In this document: one piece after another, positions 9,118-17,637 of the stretch
Layout of the letters: every line of letters begins with the position of its first letter
How positions within the stretch are numbered: position 1 is the stretch's first letter
NCBI GenBank assembly: GCA_946537305.1
Contig: CAMNFR010000007.1
Coordinates: 1-64,000 of the forward strand
From: an uncultured Lachnospiraceae bacterium
GTDB taxonomy: Bacteria; Bacillota; Clostridia; Lachnospirales; Lachnospiraceae
Direction of reading: 5' to 3'
DNA length: 64,000 bases
Translations under genes and position numbers: made by a program
Notes under the pieces: model-generated
Databases searched by the model: none
Told to the model about the DNA's origin: nothing
The model's input: the letters and a program-made list of their open reading frames with translations, nothing else

Positions 9118-9995
9118 AGTTCACCTCCGCTTCTGCTCACGGCCTCACGGAACGCCCGCTCCGCCATGGTGGAACACAGATGCAGCCGAAGATCCTTCGA
9201 CGCGCGCCAGCTATCCCGGGGCTGAACATCGGCAAGAACGGCTTTTCCGATCTCTCCGGGCAGCGACGCTGTAAGGGCCTGCCCGCGGAAGGTATTTTCG
9301 GTACTTTCCGCCCGGCGAGGCACCGGTCCCGCTACGCCAAAGGCAATACGAAGATCCTCCAATGTCTTCTTATCCTCTGACAGCTTTACATTCACGGAAC
9401 AGCCTGTCGTGGCGATTTCCATCGCCCGCCGCATACCATACTTAATATAGAAACCTTTATAGCCCTCCCACGCCTTTCGGGGAATGCGGATGGAGGTCTG
9501 CAGCTCGCCCTCTCTCAAATCCACCTTCCCGGCACTCAGATAAAAGTCGCGAATGGGCATCCGCCGGATGCCCTCCGGTCCGGTCAGCTCTATGATCGCA
9601 TCCCAGGCAAACAGGGTAGATGCTGAATCCGCGCTGGTCACGCCGTTACAGGTGTTCCCGCCGATGGTCCCGATGGCGCGGATCTGCGGTCCGCCCACCA
9701 TGTCCACGGCTTCCCCAAGAACACCGATATGCTCGCGGATCAGCGGATCCGCCGTAATATGCGCAAAGGAGGTCAGGGAGCCGATCACCAGTGTCCCGTC
9801 CTCTTCCATATGTACGCCGCGCAGCTCATCCAGCCCGAAAATGCTGATCAGGTCCGCACCGGCCAGCTTTCCTTCCCGTATTTTAATCAGAACATCGCTG
9901 CCGCCGGCAATAATGACGGCCTGCGGATGTTCACACCGCATCCGTACCGCTTCCTCCACGGTCTTCGGCTCATAAACAGTACCGATATCGTACAT
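9114..9995 (-). CDS. xdhB: Xanthine dehydrogenase-type FAD-binding subunit
   Basis: A 293-residue FAD-binding subunit of the CO-dehydrogenase-medium family. The FAD pyrophosphate motifs are visible as IIAGGSDVLIKI near residue 30 and TIGGNTCNGVTSADS near 110. The C-terminal segment DSWRASKDLRLHL closely resembles E. coli XdhB. It passes electrons to NAD+. Its start overlaps the xdhA stop (TGATG), and xdhC overlaps its own end, giving a tightly coupled xdhA-xdhB-xdhC operon with presumably equimolar output. Confidence 0.92.
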   Translation of the reverse strand: MYDIGTVYEPKTVEEAVRMRCEHPQAVIIAGGSDVLIKIREGKLAGADLISIFGLDELRGVHMEEDGTLVIGSLTSFAHITADPLIREHIGVLGEAVDMVGGPQIRAIGTIGGNTCNGVTSADSASTLFAWDAIIELTGPEGIRRMPIRDFYLSAGKVDLREGELQTSIRIPRKAWEGYKGFYIKYGMRRAMEIATTGCSVNVKLSEDKKTLEDLRIAFGVAGPVPRRAESTENTFRGQALTASLPGEIGKAVLADVQPRDSWRASKDLRLHLCSTMAERAFREAVSRSGGEL

Positions 9996-12277
9996 CAGAT
10001 CAACCCCTTCCGTGTGAATTCCTGATACAGCAGGTGCGGCCGCATGGGAATTTCATGACAGGCCACGCCCGTGGCATTCAGGATGGCATTCCGGATGGCC
10101 GGCGCCACCGGGACTACCGGCGGTTCGCCCAGTGCCTTGGTGCCGTACGCGCTGGTAGGCTCCGAATTTTCCACAAAACGCACCTCAAGGTTCGGATGAT
10201 CCATAAAGGTGGAAAGCTTGTAATCCAGCAGGTTGCCGTTCAGCAGCCGCCCGGTCTTCGGATCATACAGCATCTTTTCCGCCAGGGCATAGCCGATGCC
10301 CATGCTCATGCCGCCCTGCACCTGTGCCCGGGCAAGCGCCGGATTCACGATACGGCCGGCATCATGAACATTGATGATATCCAGTACCTTGACCTGGCAC
10401 ATGGGAATATCCACCTCTACCTCCGCAAAGCAGCAGCCAAAGCTGTAGGCATTGGTCTTGATCTGGGTGGATTTTTCCATGGTCAGATGCTCATTGTGAT
10501 CCAGATCATACAGTACCGTGGTCGCCAGCTCTCCCAGCCCCATCAGCACGCGCCCGTCGGTGGTGCGGATGATCTTCGCGTCCTGAATATCCATCAGGTA
10601 CGGCTGCATGCGGGTATACCGGTAGGCTACCTCCAGAATATGACGCTTGAACTCTTCCGCGCACCCGCGGATGGCCATGCCGGCCGCATAGGTCTGGCGG
10701 GAGGCATAGGCGCCGGTGCCGTAAGGGGTCACATCCGTATCCTGACAGGATACCACGTGCACCATCTCGAACGGGATGCCAAGCGTCTCCGCGGCCATCT
10801 GCGCAAAGGCTGTATCCGCGCCCTGGCCGATTTCCGTCTCGCCCACCTGCAGCTGAATGGAACCATCCTGGTTCATGACCATGCGGCAGGCCGAAGTCTC
10901 CAGCGAAATGGGCCAGACGGCCGTGTTATACCAGAGCACGGCAACGCCCACGCCGCGGCGGATATCGCCGGTCTGGTGCTGATACTCCTTATATTTTCGT
11001 TCAAAATCGATATATTCCGATCCCACGTCCAGCGTCTGGTTAAAGCTGTCCGCATAGAGCTCGTTCTTGGAGAAAGGATCAAAGTAGCCCTTCTGCATCA
11101 GATGCGCCCTGCGGTAGGCCAGCGGGTCAAGGCCCAGCCTCTGCACAATATCCTCCGTGTGGGATTCCATGGCAAAGACCGCCTGCGGCATGCCGTAGCC
11201 GCGCATGGCGCCGCCCACCTGGATATTGGTAAAGACCGTCCAGCCGCGCACATCTATGTTTTCACAGGGATAGAGCTGAGGAATAGAGCCCATACCTTTG
11301 GCGCAAATAGAATGCCCGTGGGAGGCATACGCCCCCTGGTTGGACCAGCAGTCTGCCTTTCTGGCCACCAGCGTACCATCCGGCCGCAGCCACGAGGTGA
11401 TATGATAACGGATCGCGTGGCGCACACGGCAGTTGGCAAAGGTTTCTTCGCGCTGGCATTCCAGCCGGACCAGCCGGCCGCCCACCTGCGTGGTAAGCCA
11501 GGCGCACAGCGGCTCGTACAGCGCGTCCTGTTTATTTCCAAAACCGCCGCCTATGTATGGCTTCACCAGCCGGACCTGTCCCCACGGCACGCCCAGCGCT
11601 TGTGCAATACAGCGTCTTGTGATATGCGGGATCTGCGTGGAGCTGGTCACATGAACGCGGCCGCCCTCCTCCCAGGCAAAGCACGTGGCATTTTCGATAT
11701 GGCAGTGCTGCACGGTAGGCGTCTCATACCATCCGTCCACACAGATCAGTCCAGGCTCCTTGATGGCCTCCTCCACATTTCCCTTGTGGATCTCCGTGTG
11801 TTTCAGCACGTTGCCGGGAAATTCTTCATGCAGCAGCGGCGCGCCTTCCTTCATGGCCTCCTGCGGGTCCAGCACAAAGGGAAGCTCCTCGTACTCCACC
11901 TTCAGCGCGCGGACCGCCTGTACCGCCGCCACCTCTGTCTCCGCGATGACAGCCGCCACGTCATCCCCGTAATAGCGCACATGCTTTTCCAGCACATGGC
12001 GGTCCGAAATATCCTGATGCTCCGGCTCCGTGGACCAGGGATGTCCCGCCGTGGGGAACGTGCGCTCCGGCGCGTCAAAGCAGGTCAGGATCTTTACCAC
12101 CCCGGGAATCTTTTCTGCCTCCGAGGTGTCAATGGACTTTACCAGCGCGTGCGTGACCGTCGAATGACAGATCTTTGCCACCAGCGCATTGCGGTCGCAC
12201 AGGTCATCCGTATACTTTGTCCTGCCGGCGGCCTTGTCCAGAGAATCCGGCCTTATAATGCTTTTTCCAACAACCAT
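9995..12277 (-). CDS. xdhA: Xanthine dehydrogenase-type molybdopterin-binding subunit
   Basis: 760 residues, near the E. coli XdhA length, with similarity to it along the whole chain. The domain begins VVGKSIIRPDSLDKAAGRTK. Mo-cofactor motifs are PYIGGGFGNKQD, AMRGYGMPQ, ETEIGQGADTAFAQMAAE and finally KALGEPPVVPVAPA, which carries the catalytic glutamate. I chose the ATG at 12277 because GGAGGAAGCCAAG precedes it. A longer frame to 12442 would read through the palindromic repeat and the promoter. It probably hydroxylates hypoxanthine/xanthine or a related heterocycle. Together with the fused enzyme at the left edge the locus carries two Mo hydroxylases. Confidence 0.92.
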   Translation of the reverse strand: MVVGKSIIRPDSLDKAAGRTKYTDDLCDRNALVAKICHSTVTHALVKSIDTSEAEKIPGVVKILTCFDAPERTFPTAGHPWSTEPEHQDISDRHVLEKHVRYYGDDVAAVIAETEVAAVQAVRALKVEYEELPFVLDPQEAMKEGAPLLHEEFPGNVLKHTEIHKGNVEEAIKEPGLICVDGWYETPTVQHCHIENATCFAWEEGGRVHVTSSTQIPHITRRCIAQALGVPWGQVRLVKPYIGGGFGNKQDALYEPLCAWLTTQVGGRLVRLECQREETFANCRVRHAIRYHITSWLRPDGTLVARKADCWSNQGAYASHGHSICAKGMGSIPQLYPCENIDVRGWTVFTNIQVGGAMRGYGMPQAVFAMESHTEDIVQRLGLDPLAYRRAHLMQKGYFDPFSKNELYADSFNQTLDVGSEYIDFERKYKEYQHQTGDIRRGVGVAVLWYNTAVWPISLETSACRMVMNQDGSIQLQVGETEIGQGADTAFAQMAAETLGIPFEMVHVVSCQDTDVTPYGTGAYASRQTYAAGMAIRGCAEEFKRHILEVAYRYTRMQPYLMDIQDAKIIRTTDGRVLMGLGELATTVLYDLDHNEHLTMEKSTQIKTNAYSFGCCFAEVEVDIPMCQVKVLDIINVHDAGRIVNPALARAQVQGGMSMGIGYALAEKMLYDPKTGRLLNGNLLDYKLSTFMDHPNLEVRFVENSEPTSAYGTKALGEPPVVPVAPAIRNAILNATGVACHEIPMRPHLLYQEFTRKGLI

Positions 12278-12347
12278 CTTGGCTTCCTCCTTTCTCTTTT
12301 CCAGAGGAACAAATTCGCGTTTGCGGTTTTTTCCTTCTCTTGTCATA

Positions 12348-12376
12348 AATATACGGCTTTTATGCAATAATGTCAA
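12348..12376 (-). promoter_or_regulatory. Promoter of xdhABC
   Basis: On the minus strand a perfect TTGACA is followed after 17 bases by TATATT. The start codon is about 70 bases further on. The -35 element lies ten bases from the edge of the long palindromic repeat. Confidence 0.75.
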
Positions 12377-12385
12377 TCCATTTAT

Positions 12386-12499
12386 GGTGACAAGGGGGTG
12401 ACAAGGGGGGTGACAAGGGGACGTACCTGGTGTCACACACATTGCAAATCAATGTGTGTGACACCAGGTACGTCCCCTTGTCACCCGCCCCTTGTCACC
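12386..12499. repeat. Long palindromic REP-like element, copy 1
   Basis: Arms of 36 bp (12409-12444 and 12450-12485) pair perfectly around the loop CAAAT. Each arm contains GGTGACAAGGGG followed by ACGTACCTGG. Extra GGTGACAAGGGG-type units flank both sides. A second copy is at 27924-28019. It lies between the regulator stop and the xdhA promoter, so it may also shield the two units from each other. Confidence 0.85.
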
Positions 12500-12511
12500 T
12501 GTGTGCTCCCA

Positions 12512-13171
12512 TTATTTTTTCTTATTGATATCGATATAACTGTACAGCGTAAATTTGCTGATGCCGAAGTACTGAGAGATCCGATCCCCGGATTTGGTGA
12601 TTAGGAACGCGCCGGCATCGTTCAGGAAACGGATGGCGCGGACCTTTTCTTCTTTGGTCATCAGTGCCGGCTGCTTTCCGATCAGCTTCACGCTCTGTTC
12701 AATCAGGCTGTCCAGCAGTTCATTGACCGTGTTGGGAATTTCCTGATCGTCCTTTTCCTCTTCCTCCTGTACCTTGATGAGGCTGCTCAGCCCTTCCTCC
12801 AGATTGACCAGCTTGGTAATATCGTAATTGATCCCGAACAGGAACCGGTAGGAACCATCCAGCCCGCGGATATACATGGTGGAGGATTTCAGTATACGAC
12901 CGTCCCGGGTACGGGTAAGATAGCAGTACTTGTCGTCCAGATTTTTGCCCTCATTCAGCGCGCGCATGGTCTGCAGCACCACCTTAGAGGGTCCGTCCCC
13001 CTCTTTTCTTCCGGAAATACCCCCGTTTTCAATATAGCAGATGGTCTTTTCGGGATCCTCTGCCTTCAGGTCGTGCACCACGACCTCACAATCCGATCCA
13101 AAATGTGCGCCGACACCCTTGGCAATCTCGATCAGGGTATCCAAAATGATTTTATCGCTTTCCATTGTCAT
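12512..13171 (-). CDS. YheO/DauR-like PAS-HTH transcriptional regulator
   Basis: 219 residues. The N-terminal two thirds match the YheO-like PAS domain (VGAHFGSDCEVVVHDL, LKSSTMYIRGLDG, FGINYDITKL). A charged linker follows, then a DauR-type helix-turn-helix near the C-terminus (FLITKSGDRISQYFGISKFT, ending YSYIDINKK). The ATG at 13171 has GGGAGGAACAGGCG before it and is preferred over an in-frame start 84 bases upstream. It has its own strong promoter at 13256-13284. This family often regulates amino-acid or purine catabolism in response to a small ligand. Here it most likely controls xdhABC, the SDMH operon or the ABC importer. Confidence 0.82.
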   Translation of the reverse strand: MTMESDKIILDTLIEIAKGVGAHFGSDCEVVVHDLKAEDPEKTICYIENGGISGRKEGDGPSKVVLQTMRALNEGKNLDDKYCYLTRTRDGRILKSSTMYIRGLDGSYRFLFGINYDITKLVNLEEGLSSLIKVQEEEEKDDQEIPNTVNELLDSLIEQSVKLIGKQPALMTKEEKVRAIRFLNDAGAFLITKSGDRISQYFGISKFTLYSYIDINKKK

Positions 13172-13255
13172 CGCCTGTTCCTCCCGGCGCCTGTGCCTGT
13201 TATCGTTGCAAAACGTGCCTGTCCTACTTTCGAAAATATTATAATATCTGAACAA

Positions 13256-13284
13256 AATTTATCATATCTTTCGTTTTTTGTCAA
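13256..13284 (-). promoter_or_regulatory. Promoter of the PAS-HTH regulator
   Basis: TTGACA, 17 bases, then TAAATT on the minus strand in an AT-rich stretch. A second possible -10, TATAAT, lies closer to the gene. Confidence 0.65.
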
Positions 13285-13315
13285 TGAATTTCCCAATACA
13301 TGTATAGAAGCAATG

Positions 13316-13345
13316 AAAAAAGCTGCCCCCGGGGGGAACAGCTTT
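13316..13345 (-). terminator. Terminator of the ABC importer operon
   Basis: Read on the minus strand, AAAGCTG pairs with CAGCTTT, and inner C and G runs extend the stem. Six T residues follow. It lies about 55 bases after the last permease. Confidence 0.78.
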
Positions 13346-13400
13346 CTTATAGTTATGTCTTCACAAAAAGACCATCTTCGCAAAAAGCGAAGGCCGATAT

Positions 13401-14741
13401 TTACTCCTCGTCTTCCTTCGGCATCGCCAGCTTTGCTCTCTTGTTGGCACGCCATACGTACAAGCCCAGGGAAAGGCCGATAACGCCGTATACCATAAAG
13501 GTACGGAAGTACTCACCCAGTGCAGCCTGACCAAAGACCGCTTTACCGATCTCGGGGCTGAGGATGAACATCGCGTGGAACAGCAGGCATCCGGTCACGG
13601 CCTGGCCGATGGTCGCCTTATCTACGGAGGCGCCGCCGACAAGGATGGCCGCCACGGAGAAGTAACCCACGTTGTTATGAGCCGTATAGGTGTTCAGGGT
13701 ACCCATGTTCTGCAGGTAGATGATCATGCCCCAGGCAGCCAGCACGGTAGAAATAACGGTCGCGATCACACGGGTGCGGTCCACGTTGATACCGTTGGCT
13801 TCTGCGATGGTCTGGTTCATACCGCAGGAACGGAAATCCTGACCCAGCTTGGTGTTCATGATCCACTGGTTGAAGATGGCCAGCGCCGCGATGACCAGCA
13901 TCAGCACCACCGGTACCTGACGGACATCGTTCATGGGGCCGCCGGTCATAAGCTGCATCACAAAGTATGCCAGCACGCCTGCTGCCAGGATCACATATAC
14001 CCAGAACTTCAGCGGATTCATCTTGTAGCTCTGTCCTTCTACCTTCGGCTTGCGGATGAACTGATTCCACAGCACGAACAGCAGCACGAACGCAGCCGCC
14101 GCGATCATAAAGGGAACAAAGGGGATCTGCAGCAGGTTATCCAGCGCATAGGTGGTGCTTCCCATATCCACGCTCATACGAATGCCCACGCCGTCGTACA
14201 GGATCATGGGATGCGCAGCCGCCACGGGAATCACGGCACCGATCAGGAACAGAACGATGAACTGATATACACCGTTACCAAAGTAACCGACGATCAGGGA
14301 GGCGATCATTTCCTGTCCCTTCGTCTTATTGTACAGCGTACCCGTCAGCCAGCCGATGATGGCTGCGATGGGAAGCGCGATCACGAACATCAGCAGAAGG
14401 CCGCCCAGGCCGCCGAAGGCTGTTCCGCCCACCAGTTCGCTGTTGATGCCCCAGTAGCGGACCGCGATAATGGCCAGCTGTCCGGCAATGGCACCCACGA
14501 CGATACCGAAGTTCAGGCCCAGACCGGCGATGACCGGGATGATCAGTGAAAGGATCAGGAACGCATTCCGGTAGAAGCGGTTGCACAGCTCTGTAAAGAA
14601 GCCGTTCAGGCTCAGATCTTTGGCCGTCAGCATGCCCAGAATAATGAAGACCCAGAAGATGATGGTAACGATATTATCCAGCACCCAGTTCCCCAGATCG
14701 AAGGAAGAATCTCCTGTCAGTTTTTTCATCATATCATTCAT
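13401..14741 (-). CDS. ABC importer permease (ribose/BPD_transp_2 type)
   Basis: A 446-residue integral membrane protein with about ten hydrophobic helices. The family-typical region is LNFGIVVGAIAGQLAIIAVR, and the EAA-like loop is replaced by RSCGMNQTIAEANGINVDRT, as in ribose/nucleoside importers. It is longer than RbsC because of an extended loop around residues 165-245. Its ATG overlaps the stop of the upstream permease (TAATG) and has GGAGGTGACAGATA before it. The two different permeases should form a heterodimer with the two-domain ATPase. Confidence 0.85.
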   Translation of the reverse strand: MNDMMKKLTGDSSFDLGNWVLDNIVTIIFWVFIILGMLTAKDLSLNGFFTELCNRFYRNAFLILSLIIPVIAGLGLNFGIVVGAIAGQLAIIAVRYWGINSELVGGTAFGGLGGLLLMFVIALPIAAIIGWLTGTLYNKTKGQEMIASLIVGYFGNGVYQFIVLFLIGAVIPVAAAHPMILYDGVGIRMSVDMGSTTYALDNLLQIPFVPFMIAAAAFVLLFVLWNQFIRKPKVEGQSYKMNPLKFWVYVILAAGVLAYFVMQLMTGGPMNDVRQVPVVLMLVIAALAIFNQWIMNTKLGQDFRSCGMNQTIAEANGINVDRTRVIATVISTVLAAWGMIIYLQNMGTLNTYTAHNNVGYFSVAAILVGGASVDKATIGQAVTGCLLFHAMFILSPEIGKAVFGQAALGEYFRTFMVYGVIGLSLGLYVWRANKRAKLAMPKEDEE

Positions 14742-15790
14742 TATCTGTCACCTCCGCTCTTCACCTTCGTCAGCGCATACAGGATAACGCCGTTCTGGAT
14801 GATAATTCGCATGATATCCGAAAGATCCGTTCCGGTAAAGATTTGGTTCATGACCGGCATGGCCGTCGTCATCAGGCCCTGGAACAGGCAGACACCGATC
14901 AGCACGTTGGGGATGCTGGCCTTGCTGGCCGTGGCACCGCCCACCAGCACCGCCGCGACAGCCGGGAAGGCCATGTTCAGCGGGCCATTGTACAGCTGTG
15001 CGTAACCGTAGCCCTGAGAATACATAATGATACCCAGACCTGCCAGAATGGTGGAAAGGATATTGGCGATAATACGGTTCCTGTCGATATTCAGACCGGA
15101 AGCCTCCGCAAAGCGGGGATTCTGACCGCCGGCGAAGATCGCCATACCGGTCTTGGTACGGAAGAACAGCCAGGACAGCAGGCAGAAGAACGCCAGCACC
15201 AGGATCATGCCGGTAGGGAATTTGATTCCCGCGATCTCGAATGCCAGGAAATCCGACAGGATCTTATCTGCCTCAAAGCCCTTCATCTGAATGGTCTCAC
15301 GCAGGCCGTTTCCAAGCATCCAGCCCATTTTCCGGTTGGAGAAGGGAATGGCCAGCCACAGGATGTTGAAGAACGCCACGATAGAGAAACCGGAATACGT
15401 GGCGATGGTCATCTCCGCGCCTTTAACCGCATTCATCAGCTGACCGTACAGCCAGCCGAGAATGATGCAGAAAACAATGCAGAGTACCGCGGAAGCACCC
15501 ATCAAGGCCCATCCGGAAAAGTCAAACTGCATGCAGACGATCAGGGCCATCAGGCCGCCCTCAATACCCACAGGAAGGGCAAAGTTGGGACCGGTACCAG
15601 ATTTGATGGCCGGCAGCATGGCCAGCACCAGCAGGCCGTTCATGCCGACACGTTTTAAAATATCTGAAATAAGCGTGGGGATCGACTGTCCCATCACACC
15701 GGCAGCGATCAGAAGCACCACCAGCAGCAGGCCCACGGCAAAGGTCGGGATCCCGATGCGATTGATGAAATCACCTATTTTTTTACCCAT
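14741..15790 (-). CDS. ABC importer permease (ribose/BPD_transp_2 type)
   Basis: 349 residues, the usual length for RbsC-type permeases, with alternating hydrophobic segments and the conserved loop FAGGQNPRFAEASGLNIDRN. The ATG at 15790 is preferred because GGAGGTG lies six bases upstream. An earlier GTG would lie inside that ribosome site. It overlaps the end of the ATPase gene by eight bases, which suggests translational coupling. It is the partner of the neighbouring permease and moves the ligand delivered by the DUF3798 lipoprotein. Confidence 0.85.
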   Translation of the reverse strand: MGKKIGDFINRIGIPTFAVGLLLVVLLIAAGVMGQSIPTLISDILKRVGMNGLLVLAMLPAIKSGTGPNFALPVGIEGGLMALIVCMQFDFSGWALMGASAVLCIVFCIILGWLYGQLMNAVKGAEMTIATYSGFSIVAFFNILWLAIPFSNRKMGWMLGNGLRETIQMKGFEADKILSDFLAFEIAGIKFPTGMILVLAFFCLLSWLFFRTKTGMAIFAGGQNPRFAEASGLNIDRNRIIANILSTILAGLGIIMYSQGYGYAQLYNGPLNMAFPAVAAVLVGGATASKASIPNVLIGVCLFQGLMTTAMPVMNQIFTGTDLSDIMRIIIQNGVILYALTKVKSGGDR

Positions 15791-17414
15791 TTGCTTCACC
15801 TCCCGCTTTCTTCTGTGCCGCGCCGGCCGCCTTCATGGCTTCCTCCTTGGAGACACCGGACATCATCAGGCCGTAGACCTCATCCGAATCGAACGGCGAA
15901 AGCTCTCCTGCCACCTTGCCCTCACAGATGATGAGCACTCGGTCACAGATACTGCGCAGCTCCGCCAGCTCCGAACTGGTCATGATGACCGTCATGCCGC
16001 GTTTTTCCGCCAGGTCCTTCAGCAGATCCAGGATCAGCTTTTTGGCACCGATATCAATACCACGGGTAGGCTCCGAGACCAGAAGCAGCTCCGGATCCAG
16101 CGAGAGCGCCTTGCCCACGCAGACCTTCTGCTGGTTGCCGCCGGAAAGCGCGCCGGTATTCTGTGTTACGGACGTGCAGCGGATATCCAGATCCTTGACC
16201 ATCTTTTCCGCATTCTCGCGGATAGCCTTGTCGTCGGTAAGCGTGAAGGGACCTACCTTCTTCAGGAACTTATTATGTACTTCCATTGCGGTAAAGGCAA
16301 TGTTCTCTTCGATAGAGCTCTGCAGCAGAAGGCCTACGCCCTTTCTGTCCTCAGAAAGGAAGGCGACGCCCTTCTTCAGCGTCTCATTTGTCTTCATGAC
16401 ATCCAGCGGTTCTCCCTTAAAGGTCACCTTGCCGGTCACGGGATACATGCCCATCAGGCCGTTGGCAATACCAAGCTTGCCCTGTCCGGCCAGGCCGCCG
16501 ATGCCCAGGATCTCGCCGCGATGTACATCAAAGGTCACGCCTTTGACTTCCTCACCGGGCATGTTGACCCGCAGATTATCCACGGTCATGATCTTCTCAT
16601 CACTGACCTTGCGGTCTCCCTCTGCACGGTCCAGGGTAAGAGCACGGCCGACCATCAGGCGGGCGATTTCCGCCGCCGTAATGTTCTTTGTTTCTTCCGT
16701 GGCCACCCATTCACCGTCACGCAGGATGGTCACGCGGTCCGACAGGCGGATGATCTCATCCAGACGGTGGCTGATGAATACAATACCGATGCCCTGCGCC
16801 GCCAGCTTGCGGATGGCGTTCAGCAGATGCTCCGTCTCGCTTTCGGTCAGCACGGCCGTAGGCTCATCGAAGACCAGGAAGCGAATTCCCGTCTTATCGA
16901 TCTCACGCGCGATCTCCACGAACTGCATATGCCCCACCGGAAGGCCATGGACTTTGGTATATTCCTCGATGTCCATGCCCATGGTATCCAGCGCCTTGCG
17001 GGCGTCCGTAGCCATGGCCGCATGCTCCAGAGATTCCATGCGCTTGCCGAACACCTTAGACATAAGGGAGGACTTGGTAATCTCGCGGTTGATCTTAATG
17101 TTTTCTGTGATCGTAAATCCCGGGATCAGCATAAACTCCTGATGCACCATGCCGATGCCCTGCATCATGGCATCGTGCGGATTCATGATCTTGGCATCCT
17201 CTCCGCCAATGCGAACTTCTCCGGTAAATCCGCCGGTGGAATGGATGACCGGCATACCGAAAAGAATATTCATCAGCGTGGATTTGCCGGCCCCGTTTTC
17301 TCCGATCAGGGCGTGGATCTCTCCCGGACGCACATCCATGTTGATGCCCTTAAGCACCGCGTGTCCGGAATATTCCTTTCCCACATTGACAAATTCAAGA
17401 ATTCCGTTATTCAA
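15783..17414 (-). CDS. ABC importer ATPase with two nucleotide-binding domains
   Basis: 543 residues with duplicated ATPase domains, as in RbsA/MglA and nucleoside importers. The first domain has Walker A GENGAGKST at 38-46, a degenerate signature (LPVGHMQFVEIAREI) and Walker B FLVFDEPTAVLT. The second has a degenerate Walker A (GGLAGQGKLG), a full LSGGNQQK signature and VSEPTRGID. No ATG fits the N-terminus. The TTG at 17414 (NNGILEFVNVGKEYSG) follows AAAGGGGATACGTT and is the likely start. A 57-base longer frame from an upstream ATG would begin inside a stem-loop and lacks family similarity. Confidence 0.87.
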   Translation of the reverse strand: MNNGILEFVNVGKEYSGHAVLKGINMDVRPGEIHALIGENGAGKSTLMNILFGMPVIHSTGGFTGEVRIGGEDAKIMNPHDAMMQGIGMVHQEFMLIPGFTITENIKINREITKSSLMSKVFGKRMESLEHAAMATDARKALDTMGMDIEEYTKVHGLPVGHMQFVEIAREIDKTGIRFLVFDEPTAVLTESETEHLLNAIRKLAAQGIGIVFISHRLDEIIRLSDRVTILRDGEWVATEETKNITAAEIARLMVGRALTLDRAEGDRKVSDEKIMTVDNLRVNMPGEEVKGVTFDVHRGEILGIGGLAGQGKLGIANGLMGMYPVTGKVTFKGEPLDVMKTNETLKKGVAFLSEDRKGVGLLLQSSIEENIAFTAMEVHNKFLKKVGPFTLTDDKAIRENAEKMVKDLDIRCTSVTQNTGALSGGNQQKVCVGKALSLDPELLLVSEPTRGIDIGAKKLILDLLKDLAEKRGMTVIMTSSELAELRSICDRVLIICEGKVAGELSPFDSDEVYGLMMSGVSKEEAMKAAGAAQKKAGGEANG

Positions 17415-17449
17415 AACGTATCCCCTTTCGTTTATAGTTTTCCTCTGCT

Positions 17450-17512
17450 GTGCCAGGGGGAAAGCCCCCATATTCCGATATCACCGTGACATGGAACCTT
17501 TCCCCTTGGCAC
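17450..17512 (-). ncRNA. Long stem-loop in the leader before the ABC ATPase
   Basis: GTGCCAGGGGGAAAG (17450-17464) pairs with CTTTCCCCTTGGCAC (17498-17512) in 14 of 15 positions around a 33-base loop. It lies between the intercistronic terminator and the ATPase start. It could be a processing or stabilising structure or part of a regulatory RNA. I recognise no known riboswitch class. Confidence 0.45.
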
Positions 17513-17576
17513 ACCCGGCTTCACGGTCCGCCGCAGACCATACTTTTATCTCGTTCGACGGCAGATCCAGTTTACC

Positions 17577-17614
17577 TAAAAAGCGGGAGGCACCGCTCCT
17601 GCGGGCCCCCCGCC
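17577..17614 (-). terminator. Intercistronic terminator/attenuator after the lipoprotein gene
   Basis: On the minus strand GCGGGGGGC pairs with GCCTCCCGC (one mismatch) and is followed by TTTTT. Placed between the binding protein and the membrane components, it would make the lipoprotein more abundant than the transporter. Confidence 0.7.
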
Positions 17615-17637
17615 AATAAGTTGCCTGGTAACCGGAA

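Noticed and set aside
10034..12370. A 778-codon open frame on the plus strand
   Set aside because: It is antisense to xdhA over its whole length, has no ribosome site or family motif, and is explained by the codon bias of a GC-rich gene on the other strand.
12386..12499. Palindrome as the end of an insertion sequence
   Set aside because: No transposase frame lies next to either copy, and the symmetry is internal rather than terminal to a gene.
15462..17489. A 675-codon open frame on the plus strand
   Set aside because: It spans the antisense strand of two ABC genes and cannot be real together with their well-conserved motifs.
17512..17570. GAAGCCGGGTGTGCC segment as a cobalamin-type riboswitch
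   Set aside because: It resembles part of a B12-box-like core, but the required surrounding helices and second conserved segments are missing.
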